Positions 1 through 5,524 of a stretch of DNA of 6,922 bases are shown in pieces; positions within the stretch are counted from its first letter, which is position 1, and each line of letters starts with the position of its first letter. Source of the stretch: Cryomorphaceae bacterium (GTDB taxonomy: Bacteria; Bacteroidota; Bacteroidia; Flavobacteriales; Schleiferiaceae); contig JACESW010000069.1 in NCBI GenBank assembly GCA_013911625.1, positions 1 to 6,922 of the forward strand. Reading direction: 5' to 3'. The position numbers were made by a program, and so were the translations under genes. The notes under the pieces were generated by a model. That model was not told the origin of the DNA and searched no databases. It saw nothing but the letters and a program-made list of their open reading frames with translations.

Positions 1-363
1 GTATTACCAGTGGGGGCCACCATTAACATGGACGGTACAGCATTGTACCAAACGGTTGCCGTGATTTTCATGGCACAGTTCCATATGATTGACCTCACGC
101 TCGCGCAACAGGCCACCATTATCTTCACTGCAACATTGGCATCTATCGGTGCTGCATCGGTTCCTTCGGCAGGGATGATTATGCTTATTCCTATCCTAGA
201 AAGTGTTGGACTTAACCCGGCTTGGATTGCCATTATCTTCCCGGTAGACCGCATCATAGATATGGTTCGTACAGTATTGAATTTGACGGGAGATGCATCA
301 GTCAGCACCATTATTGCGTTATCTGAAGACAAACTTACCGTAGTCAATCAAGACGAACTTTAA
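1..363 (+). CDS. Dicarboxylate/amino acid:cation symporter (DAACS/GltP family), C-terminal part
   Basis: This is the 3' end of an inner-membrane secondary transporter; the reading frame is open from base 1 and the N-terminal two thirds lie outside the window. Visible family landmarks are the TM7 signature ATINMDGTALYQ near the start, an HP2-like hairpin SVPSAG around visible residue 57, and the TM8 substrate/cation motif DRIIDMVRTVLNLTGD. In the archaeal homologue GltPh the equivalent TM7 NMDGT and TM8 D, R, T, N and D residues bind sodium and aspartate. The retained arginine in DMVRT is the residue that selects acidic substrates, so a glutamate, aspartate or C4-dicarboxylate substrate is inferred. 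The TAA stop shares one base with the ATG of the next gene (TAATG), suggesting translational coupling. The exact substrate and ion (Na+ or H+) cannot be told from this fragment. Confidence 0.93.
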   Translation, partial: VLPVGATINMDGTALYQTVAVIFMAQFHMIDLTLAQQATIIFTATLASIGAASVPSAGMIMLIPILESVGLNPAWIAIIFPVDRIIDMVRTVLNLTGDASVSTIIALSEDKLTVVNQDEL

Positions 364-2351
364 TGCGTAAACTCTTACTAGTACTAACCATTTTATGGGG
401 TTCCCTTGCACAAGCTCAAATGGGACCGATAGAATTGGGTACGTATTGTGGTGACGATCACCGCAGTCCTTCCAAGCAAATCCTGAAAGGCCTTCGCGCC
501 TTAAATCAACGTGATTACCCAAATGCCAGTGTATACATTGGGGCGGCACTGCGTCAGAATGATGAGGACCAACATGCCCTCTATTTGAAGGGCGAGCTCA
601 GTATGCGCACTAAGAAGTTTCATTTGGCCGAAGCACATTGGAAGCAGTTGGTAAAAAGATGCCCTGGTTACAAGCCGGATTTACTCTACGCCGTAGGTTC
701 GCTTTGCATGGCTTCTGGCAGAAACGATGAGGCTGTGGGATACTTTGAGCAGTGGCTTTTAAGAGACGACCGTGAATATGCCTTCGATGCGGAGGTTGAA
801 GGGTTGTTGGAAGAGATCAATCTTAAAAAGACCTTCCTCGCCAATCCGGTGCCTTACGATCCCAAGCCAGCGCGCAATATCAATACACGCTTTGACGAAT
901 ACCTTGCGGCCCTCACTCCGGACGGCAGTCAAATCTACTTTACGCGACGCAGCAAGAAGCGCAATAAATACGACGGTCCCGCGGCCCCATTGCGCAGCGT
1001 TGAGGAATTCAGCATGGCGAGAACAACGAGTACAGCAGCAGGTGCTTTCCTTTTTGAAGAGGGCGAGGCGCTCACTTCGCCGTTTAACGCTCAGTACAAC
1101 GAGGGTGGACCCACCATCACAGCTGATAATAGAATGATGGTCTTTACTATTTGTGAGCGCAATGAAAAGACAGGACAACAGAATTGTGACCTCTATTATA
1201 CCACGTTCTCCTACGGCGTGTGGAACGGCATTCGCCCTGTTCCTAATGTAAATGGTGCCAACAGTTGGGAAAGTCAACCATCGATATCTCCGAATGGCGA
1301 TGTGTTGTATTTCACCAGCAATAGAAAGGGTGGATTTGGCGGCTTAGATCTGTATCGTAGTGAGCGCCAAAGTGATGGTAGCTGGAGCAGTCCGGAAAAC
1401 ATGGGATCCACGATCAACACCGCGAAGAACGAAAAAAGTCCATTTATCCACCCGGATAGCGAAAGCTTGTATTTCGCGAGTGACGGTCATCCGGGTATGG
1501 GTGGATATGATCTGTTTAAGAGTACAGATGCAAGTGCATCGTGGGGCAAACCGCAAAACCTCGGGTATCCTATCAATACTGACAAAGACGAGATTGGTTT
1601 GATGGTGACCCTTGATGGACAGCAAGCCTACTTTGCCTCGAACAAGATCAATAAGGCCAACGGCTGGGACATCTACTTCTTCGACCTTTACGAAGGTGTA
1701 CAGCCAGAGGAAGTGGTCTTGGTCAAGGGAACACTGACCAAAGACATGTTTGCTTCGGACGATGAAGCCAAAGTGGTATTAAAAAACAGTGCCACTGGTA
1801 AGAGCACGACATTGCAGGTGGATGAAGAAAATGGCCAATTCTCAGCAGTAGTAAAAAAGGCAGAGGCGGATGCTTTTGTCATTAAGTTAGATGCCAAGAA
1901 GGCAGCTTTTAGTGCTGCGCCTTTGCGATTGGCGCTGGCCTCATCAGGTCCTCCTGGCGATGTGAGTCGTATGGAGATTGCATTGGAACAGTCAGATATG
2001 GCGGAAGGTGAATCGTACCCCATTCCGAACATCCTCTTTGAGACTAATTCTGACCGGTTGGATGAACTAAGTGAACTTCTCATTGCTGAATTCGCCGAGT
2101 TTCTATCGGACAATTCCCATCTAAAGGTTCAAATCCAAGGCCATACAGATAATGTGGGGGATGCTGCAGCAAATCTCAATCTGAGTACCCGTAGGGCCAA
2201 ACGAGTCACAGATACCTTATACGGCTATGGCATTGACGCCTCTAGGTTGAGTTCTAAAGGCTACGGTGAAAGTCGTCCAGTGGCTAGCAATGATACCGAG
2301 GAAGGGCGAGCGAAGAACCGCAGAACGGTGTTCGTCGTAAAGCAATTGTAG
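363..2351 (+). CDS. TPR-PD40-OmpA envelope protein (PorE-like architecture)
   Basis: A 662-residue exported protein probably tethered to peptidoglycan. Residues 1-19 form a type I signal peptide (MRKLLLVLTILWGSLAQAQ, cleavage likely after AQA); there is no lipobox Cys. Residues about 35-165 look like TPR helices. About 170-445 hold PD40/WD40-like propeller strands with the recurring pattern xPDG...YFxS (LTPDGSQIYFT, ISPNGDVLYFTSN, HPDSESLYFASDG, TLDGQQAYFASN) and GGxDLY/F blades. About 452-535 resemble a carboxypeptidase-regulatory-like beta sandwich (VKGTL... NSATGKSTTLQVDEENGQF). About 553-662 are an OmpA_C domain (NILFETNS, GHTDNVGD, LSTRRAKRV, GYGES, GRAKNRRT). D596 and R611 match the two OmpA residues that hold diaminopimelate in peptidoglycan. 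The order TPR-propeller-CRD-OmpA is that of PorE of type IX secretion, but PorE is a lipoprotein and similar paralogues are common in Bacteroidota, so the role is not fixed. The start is set by the signal peptide and the 1-nt overlap with the symporter gene. Confidence 0.9.
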   Translation: MRKLLLVLTILWGSLAQAQMGPIELGTYCGDDHRSPSKQILKGLRALNQRDYPNASVYIGAALRQNDEDQHALYLKGELSMRTKKFHLAEAHWKQLVKRCPGYKPDLLYAVGSLCMASGRNDEAVGYFEQWLLRDDREYAFDAEVEGLLEEINLKKTFLANPVPYDPKPARNINTRFDEYLAALTPDGSQIYFTRRSKKRNKYDGPAAPLRSVEEFSMARTTSTAAGAFLFEEGEALTSPFNAQYNEGGPTITADNRMMVFTICERNEKTGQQNCDLYYTTFSYGVWNGIRPVPNVNGANSWESQPSISPNGDVLYFTSNRKGGFGGLDLYRSERQSDGSWSSPENMGSTINTAKNEKSPFIHPDSESLYFASDGHPGMGGYDLFKSTDASASWGKPQNLGYPINTDKDEIGLMVTLDGQQAYFASNKINKANGWDIYFFDLYEGVQPEEVVLVKGTLTKDMFASDDEAKVVLKNSATGKSTTLQVDEENGQFSAVVKKAEADAFVIKLDAKKAAFSAAPLRLALASSGPPGDVSRMEIALEQSDMAEGESYPIPNILFETNSDRLDELSELLIAEFAEFLSDNSHLKVQIQGHTDNVGDAAANLNLSTRRAKRVTDTLYGYGIDASRLSSKGYGESRPVASNDTEEGRAKNRRTVFVVKQL

Positions 2352-2386
2352 TTCTAAGAACATATATGCCCTAAGTACAGAGCAAA

Positions 2387-2418
2387 AAAAATCCCGAGCC
2401 ATGCGGCTCGGGATTTTT
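2387..2418. terminator. Bidirectional intrinsic terminator
   Basis: A perfect 14-bp stem (AAAATCCCGAGCC plus one pair at its outer end, matched by GGCTCGGGATTTT) closes on a four-base loop ATGC at 2401-2404. Poly-A on the left and poly-T on the right give a U-tract in either direction. It sits 35 nt after the OmpA-family stop and 19 nt beyond the rplS stop, so it can end both convergent transcripts. Confidence 0.95.
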
Positions 2419-2437
2419 GTATCTCTTGTGGTGAGGA

Positions 2438-2785
2438 TTAGAAGCGACGCTCTTTGATACGAGCTGCTTTACCTGTACGCTCTCTTTGGTAGAAGATACG
2501 TGCACGACGTACTTTACCGCGCTTGTTCACCTCGATTTTTTCAATCGCTGGAAGGTTTACAGGGAAGATACGCTCTACACCTACGTTACCGCTCATCTTG
2601 CGAATAGTAAAAGTCTCAGTAGCACCTGAACCTCTGCGTTGCAATACTACACCGCGGAAGAACTGAGTACGTGTTTTCTCACCTTCAGTAATTTGAGTGT
2701 AGACAGTGATGGTATCACCTGCACCAAATTCTGGTAAGTCTTTTCTAGAAACGAATTCGTCGTTTACAAACTGAACTAAGTCCAT
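2438..2785 (-). CDS. rplS: 50S ribosomal protein L19 (bL19)
   Basis: A 115-residue basic protein of the usual bL19 length. It binds 23S rRNA at the 30S-50S interface. Recognisable segments are [19 protein letters not shown] near residues 18-36, the conserved [16 protein letters not shown], then [40 protein letters not shown] and the basic tail. The ATG is preceded by an A/T-rich stretch with no Shine-Dalgarno, as is usual for Bacteroidota. In many bacteria rplS lies in the rpsP-rimM-trmD operon; here it stands apart, downstream of ndk on the same strand, with 102 nt between them that hold a perfect -7 box and a folded leader. Separate transcription from ndk is inferred. The downstream bidirectional hairpin ends the transcript. 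Confidence 0.98.
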   Translation of the reverse strand: MDLVQFVNDEFVSRKDLPEFGAGDTITVYTQITEGEKTRTQFFRGVVLQRRGSGATETFTIRKMSGNVGVERIFPVNLPAIEKIEVNKRGKVRRARIFYQRERTGKAARIKERRF

Positions 2786-2861
2786 GTTTAAAATAATTTA
2801 CATTGCTGTGAGTCAACATTCACATCTCTTGCCAGAGGTTAACACGCAGTCCCTTTCGGGA
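2786..2861 (-). promoter_or_regulatory. Structured 5' leader of rplS (candidate L19 autoregulatory leader)
   Basis: Downstream of the -7 box the predicted 76-nt leader can form three hairpins. Read on the minus strand they are TCCCGAAAGGGA (2861-2850, 4-bp stem, GAAA tetraloop, at the predicted 5' end), CTCTGGCAAGAG (2837-2826, 4-bp stem) and TGTGA...TCACA (2824-2807, 5-bp stem, 8-nt loop). An alternative long-range pairing TGCGTG (2847-2842) with CACaGCA (2810-2804 area, one bulged A) would enclose hairpin 2. Many ribosomal-protein mRNAs carry leaders bound by their own product, and L19 leaders are known in other phyla. Function here is inferred from position and folding by eye only. Confidence 0.45.
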
Positions 2862-2864
2862 GGG

Positions 2865-2872
2865 CAAAAGTA
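2865..2872 (-). promoter_or_regulatory. Promoter -7 box for rplS
   Basis: On the minus strand the sequence is TACTTTTG, an exact match to the Bacteroidota sigma-ABfr -7 consensus TAnnTTTG. With the usual spacing transcription would start near 2861, giving a leader of about 76 nt. No TTTG -33 element is evident at the expected distance, which falls inside the 3' end of ndk. Confidence 0.6.
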
Positions 2873-2887
2873 ATTAAAAATTCTTTT

Positions 2888-3307
2888 TTAGAACTGCTCG
2901 CGACCTGCAAAGTGGAAATCGCCTTCGATCTGAGCGTTTTCATCGCTATCAGAACCGTGTACAGCGTTCTCACCAATGCTCTTAGCGAAGCGCGCACGGA
3001 TAGTTCCTTCAGCAGCTTCCGCTGGATTTGTAGCACCGATCAACGTGCGGAAATCTTCAACAGCGTTGTCTTTTTCAAGAACTGCAGCCACGATAGGACC
3101 TGAAGTCATGAATTCAACGAGTTCACCGAAGAATGGACGCTCTTTATGTACTGCGTAGAATGCCTGTGCATCTGCAGTTGAGAGCTGTGTTAATTTCATT
3201 GCTGAAATACGGAATCCAGCTTCAGTGATTTGGTTTAGGATTGCACCGATGTGACCGTCGCGTACCGCGTCCGGCTTGATCATCGTAAGAGTCTTATTAC
3301 CTGCCAT
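2888..3307 (-). CDS. ndk: Nucleoside diphosphate kinase
   Basis: A 139-residue cytoplasmic enzyme that moves the gamma phosphate from ATP to NDPs through a phosphohistidine, keeping (d)NTP pools balanced. The N-terminus has the family opening [19 protein letters not shown] (Lys11 in the nucleotide site). Residues 54-60 HKERPFF and 66-71 FMTSGP are the Kpn-loop region and a conserved strand. [14 protein letters not shown] at 94-107 carries the phosphate-binding Arg. The active-site NAVHGSDS contains catalytic His117. Length and motifs are complete. It is divergent from the DHH phosphoesterase gene over 75 nt and upstream of rplS in the same direction. No GC-rich terminator follows it, so some read-through into rplS is possible. 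Confidence 0.98.
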   Translation of the reverse strand: MAGNKTLTMIKPDAVRDGHIGAILNQITEAGFRISAMKLTQLSTADAQAFYAVHKERPFFGELVEFMTSGPIVAAVLEKDNAVEDFRTLIGATNPAEAAEGTIRARFAKSIGENAVHGSDSDENAQIEGDFHFAGREQF

Positions 3308-3337
3308 TTTATTTGAGTTTTTCTAAAATTTGCGCCG

Positions 3338-3345
3338 CAAAGGTA
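3338..3345 (-). promoter_or_regulatory. Promoter -7 box for ndk
   Basis: The minus strand reads TACCTTTG, an exact TAnnTTTG match, placing the start near 3334 with a leader of about 27 nt before the ndk ATG. No clear -33 TTTG is visible at the usual spacing. It forms the left arm of an inverted repeat with the opposing nrnA box. Confidence 0.65.
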
Positions 3346-3356
3346 CACTTTTCTCG

Positions 3357-3364
3357 CACCTTTG
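3357..3364 (+). promoter_or_regulatory. Promoter -7 box for the nrnA-gldI unit
   Basis: CACCTTTG matches TAnnTTTG at 5 of the 6 fixed positions. A TTTG at 3329-3332 could be the -33 element, though the 24-nt gap is longer than usual. Transcription would start near 3368, giving a very short leader of about 15 nt before the ATG at 3383. The box lies over a possible upstream in-frame TTG (3362), which argues against that TTG as the start codon. Confidence 0.45.
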
Positions 3365-3382
3365 TACGAGATTGTAACAGTT

Positions 3383-4372
3383 ATGCAAGAAATACGTTTA
3401 GACGGTTTTAAAGTCGCGGTCGATTCCGCCAAGAATATTGTCATCACCAACCATACCAACCCTGACGGCGATGCCATGGGCAGTGCATTGGCGCTGAAAA
3501 GAGTATTGGAAAAGTTGGGGAAATCGGTCAGTGTAATTGTTCCGAATCCTTATCCGGAGTTCCTCTGGCATCTATCGGGTAACGAAAGTGTGATGGTCTA
3601 CAGCGACGGAAAATTGGCTGCGAATGCTAAGATCGAGGCGGCAGATATGATTTTCCACCTAGACTACAATGCATATAGCAGAGCGGCAGATATGGAAACT
3701 GCGCTTAGAGCAGCAACTGCTATCAAGGTTATGATTGACCACCACCAGCAACCTGAGGATTGGCCAGATTTCATGTACAGCGATACGGGCATGAGTTCGA
3801 CGTGTCAAATGATCTACGAGCTGTGCGATAGAATGGACTGGACTGCGCACTTGGATAAAGAGAGCGCGATTTGTATCTATACTGGGATAGTCACAGATAC
3901 AGGCAGTTTCAAATACAGCGCCACCAGCGCACGCACGCACGAGGTAGCTTCAAAACTTTTGGATTTAGGTGTGGAGCCACAGCAGCTTCACAATAAAGTA
4001 TTCGATTCGCAGCCAGTTGCCCGTCTTCGGTTGTTAGGGGCTATGCTGGATCAAATGGAAGTAAGTCCTGACGGCAAGAAAGTCTTGCTGTACCTATCGG
4101 AAGCACAATGCAATAAGCTAGGCTACCAAAAAGGCATTACAGAAGGCTTTGTAAATTACGGATTGAGCATAAGTGGTTCTCAATTGACGATTTTCCTTCG
4201 AGAAGAGGATGGCGCCGTGAAATTATCTCTGAGAAGTAAGGGAGATTATGATGTCAATACCTTAGCGCGTGAACACTTCAACGGAGGTGGTCACAAGAAT
4301 GCCGCGGGAGGTAGAATTGTGATGACTATGGAAGAAGCCATTGCTCATTCTAAAACGCACTTGGGATGGTAA
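3383..4372 (+). CDS. nrnA: DHH-family phosphoesterase (NrnA-like oligoribonuclease / pAp phosphatase)
   Basis: A 329-residue protein, the normal size for NrnA. These Mn-dependent enzymes degrade short oligoribonucleotides and/or hydrolyse 3'-phosphoadenosine 5'-phosphate. Metal-site motifs are in order: ITNHTNPDGDAMGS (residues 21-34, motif I with H24, D28, D30), LDYN (93-96, motif II with D94), the signature DHH at 119-121, and TGIVTDTGSF (167-176, D172). The C-terminal DHHA1 substrate motif GGGHKNAAGG is at 301-310. ATG 3383 is preferred over an upstream in-frame TTG at 3362, because the extra residues add nothing conserved and overlap the promoter box. It is divergent from ndk and its last 7 nt overlap the start of the gldI-like gene, so the two are probably cotranscribed and coupled. 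Whether oligoRNA or pAp is the main substrate cannot be read from the sequence. Confidence 0.92.
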   Translation: MQEIRLDGFKVAVDSAKNIVITNHTNPDGDAMGSALALKRVLEKLGKSVSVIVPNPYPEFLWHLSGNESVMVYSDGKLAANAKIEAADMIFHLDYNAYSRAADMETALRAATAIKVMIDHHQQPEDWPDFMYSDTGMSSTCQMIYELCDRMDWTAHLDKESAICIYTGIVTDTGSFKYSATSARTHEVASKLLDLGVEPQQLHNKVFDSQPVARLRLLGAMLDQMEVSPDGKKVLLYLSEAQCNKLGYQKGITEGFVNYGLSISGSQLTIFLREEDGAVKLSLRSKGDYDVNTLAREHFNGGGHKNAAGGRIVMTMEEAIAHSKTHLGW

Positions 4373-4863
4373 AGTATGCTAGCATTGCTTTAGCTCTTGC
4401 TCTTTGTGCCTGTGCAGAACGGCCAGCAGTAGAGGGTTCATCCATAGATGTAGATCCTGTTGAACGCCAAAAAATGTATTTGGCACAAGAGCGTGCCCAG
4501 CTCGAAGCGTACATACAAAGTCACGAGCTTGAAGGCATCGAGCGAAATGGATACGGGATGTATGAATTAAGTATGGCACCCGGTGAAGGAATCCCGGCAG
4601 AATTTGGTGATGCCATTGTGTACAGCGCAACTGTTTATTTGTTAGACGATAGCGGGGTAGGGCAGTATACGGACACGGTGGAATTGGGCCGAAGTGAAAT
4701 GGAAATAGGCCTGCATGAGAGTCTTAAAGGCATGAAAAAAGGGGAAAAGAAACTAGTTCTCATCCCCTCGTTTTTGGCGCGTGGCTTAGCGGGTGATCTT
4801 GATAAAGTCCCTCCGCAGAGTCCTTTGCGTTATGATATTCGTCTTATCCAGGTAGGCCGCTAA
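4366..4863 (+). CDS. gldI: GldI-like FKBP-type peptidyl-prolyl isomerase lipoprotein
   Basis: A 165-residue predicted lipoprotein with a C-terminal FKBP fold. The signal sequence MVKYASIALALALCAC ends in the lipobox LCAC with Cys16 as probable lipid site (Cys14 is the less likely alternative). A charged helix at about 31-55 precedes the FKBP core of about 78-163, seen in GDAIVYSATVYL, ESLKGMKKGEKKLVLIPS and the final strand PLRYDIRLIQV. At two core catalytic positions the residues differ from FKBP12: the Trp of the VIxGW motif is Leu116, and the Tyr of the xYG motif is Arg139. Isomerase activity may therefore be weak or absent. GldI is an FKBP-like lipoprotein required for gliding in Flavobacterium; the gene name rests on size, signal and position after a DHH phosphoesterase, and it could be another FKBP lipoprotein. 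The ATG overlaps the upstream gene by 7 nt and is fixed by the signal peptide. Its 3' end overlaps the convergent gene by 20 nt. Confidence 0.78.
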   Translation: MVKYASIALALALCACAERPAVEGSSIDVDPVERQKMYLAQERAQLEAYIQSHELEGIERNGYGMYELSMAPGEGIPAEFGDAIVYSATVYLLDDSGVGQYTDTVELGRSEMEIGLHESLKGMKKGEKKLVLIPSFLARGLAGDLDKVPPQSPLRYDIRLIQVGR

Positions 4864-5350
4864 TCTGAGCTGCACCCGCTGGATGGTTATTCAACATTTC
4901 CATCACAACAAAAATGGTCGTAAAATGGCCGTTATCAGCATCTACACCTTCTAGCTCCATAACAACTTTGCCGTTGCTTTTGGTAAAATGTGCAACCTTC
5001 ATGTAGTTGTATTCGTCAAGGTAAACTCCTAGTAGTACACCACCTTCAAAATTTGAGGCGAACTCATCGTAACGAAAGTGAACATTGCCGTTCTCCATGT
5101 TTTCCTTGGTCATGTACAACTCGCTGTCCTTGAATGTCAAGTAAACGTGGTCGTTCGCATCAACGATGTCGGTGTTCGCCTGCGTATCGTGATCGTACAC
5201 TTCGTAAGAACTTACTTCAAAGCTTTTACGATCCATTTCAATCTGTGCCGAACGGTCAGCAATACTTCCCTCTGGTGCTTCACAAGAAGTTGTAGCAAAG
5301 CCCAAGGTTAAAAGGACGGCGGATAACGTAACTAACTTTTTCATAAGCAT
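4844..5350 (-). CDS. Hypothetical lipoprotein
   Basis: A 168-residue protein I do not recognise. The N-terminus MLMKKLVTLSAVLLTLGFATTSC is a lipoprotein signal with Cys23 as likely lipid site. A second ATG at 5344 (MKKL..., 166 residues) is an equally good start and fits a typical lysine-led signal better. The mature part is acidic and seems beta-rich, with alternating hydrophobic strands such as VYLTFKDSELYMT, GGVLLGVYLDEYNYMKVAHF and KVVMELEGVD, suggesting a small beta-sandwich or barrel on the periplasmic or outer-membrane face. There are no Cys residues after the lipobox and no catalytic motif that I can name. It converges on gldI with a 20-nt overlap of coding ends and no terminator between them. 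It is divergent from the cyclophilin-FKBP gene across 174 nt. No function is assigned. Confidence 0.8.
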   Translation of the reverse strand: MLMKKLVTLSAVLLTLGFATTSCEAPEGSIADRSAQIEMDRKSFEVSSYEVYDHDTQANTDIVDANDHVYLTFKDSELYMTKENMENGNVHFRYDEFASNFEGGVLLGVYLDEYNYMKVAHFTKSNGKVVMELEGVDADNGHFTTIFVVMEMLNNHPAGAAQISGLPG

Positions 5351-5369
5351 GAATTTTTCGTTGATAGCG

Positions 5370-5377
5370 TAAAGTTA
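5370..5377 (-). promoter_or_regulatory. Possible -7 box for the hypothetical lipoprotein gene
   Basis: The minus strand reads TAACTTTA, which differs from TAnnTTTG only at the last base and ends 19 nt before the first ATG. No -33 element was found, so this is only a positional candidate. Confidence 0.3.
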
Positions 5378-5385
5378 ACACAAAA

Positions 5386-5452
5386 TTTACATTGAGAAAA
5401 ATAAAAGTTTACAAATAGTTAACATTAGAAGGTAAGTGCTTAACATTGAGAA
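5386..5452. repeat. Three direct repeats of TTwACATT(G)AGAA
   Basis: Copies are TTTACATTGAGAA at 5386-5398, TTAACATTAGAA at 5419-5430 (one G missing) and TTAACATTGAGAA at 5440-5452. The outer copies match at 12 of 13 bases. Spacings start-to-start are 33 and 21 nt, the latter about two helical turns. They lie in the A/T-rich divergent region between the hypothetical lipoprotein and the cyclophilin-FKBP gene, upstream of the latter's -7 box. They could be binding sites for a regulator; chance in A/T-rich DNA is not excluded. Confidence 0.45.
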
Positions 5453-5491
5453 TGTCGGACTTCATCCGGTGGCATTTCGGTGGAGAAGGAT

Positions 5492-5499
5492 TACCTTTG
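5492..5499 (+). promoter_or_regulatory. Promoter -7 box for the cyclophilin-FKBP gene
   Basis: TACCTTTG is an exact match to TAnnTTTG, 25 nt before the ATG. Transcription would start near 5503, giving a leader of about 22 nt. No good TTTG -33 element is seen at 17-23 nt upstream; the repeated ACATTGAGAA motif ends 39 nt upstream. Confidence 0.6.
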
Positions 5500-5524
5500 A
5501 GCCCCATTTTAACTCAGATTAAAC

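Noticed and set aside
759..1277. A 172-codon minus-strand open frame inside the OmpA-family gene
   Set aside because: It lies wholly antisense to a well-supported gene with clear domains, and its translation shows no recognisable motif or signal.
1688..2113. A 141-codon minus-strand open frame, serine and alanine rich
   Set aside because: It is antisense to the beta-sandwich and OmpA-linker region and its composition is that of a shadow frame.
2351..2361. GTTCTAAGAAC palindrome just after the OmpA-family stop
   Set aside because: A four-pair stem with a three-base loop is expected by chance, and the strong terminator nearby explains the region.
2876..2889. AAAAA-TTC-TTTTT hairpin after ndk as a terminator
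   Set aside because: The stem has only A-T pairs and would be too weak; the run is better read as A/T-rich upstream promoter DNA for rplS.
3362..3382. TTG start extending the phosphoesterase by 7 residues
   Set aside because: The codon overlaps the predicted -7 box and transcript start, and the added residues are not part of the DHH family core.
5464..5484. CGGTGG occurring twice upstream of the fusion isomerase
   Set aside because: Two six-base matches 10 bases apart are too short to support a repeat or operator.
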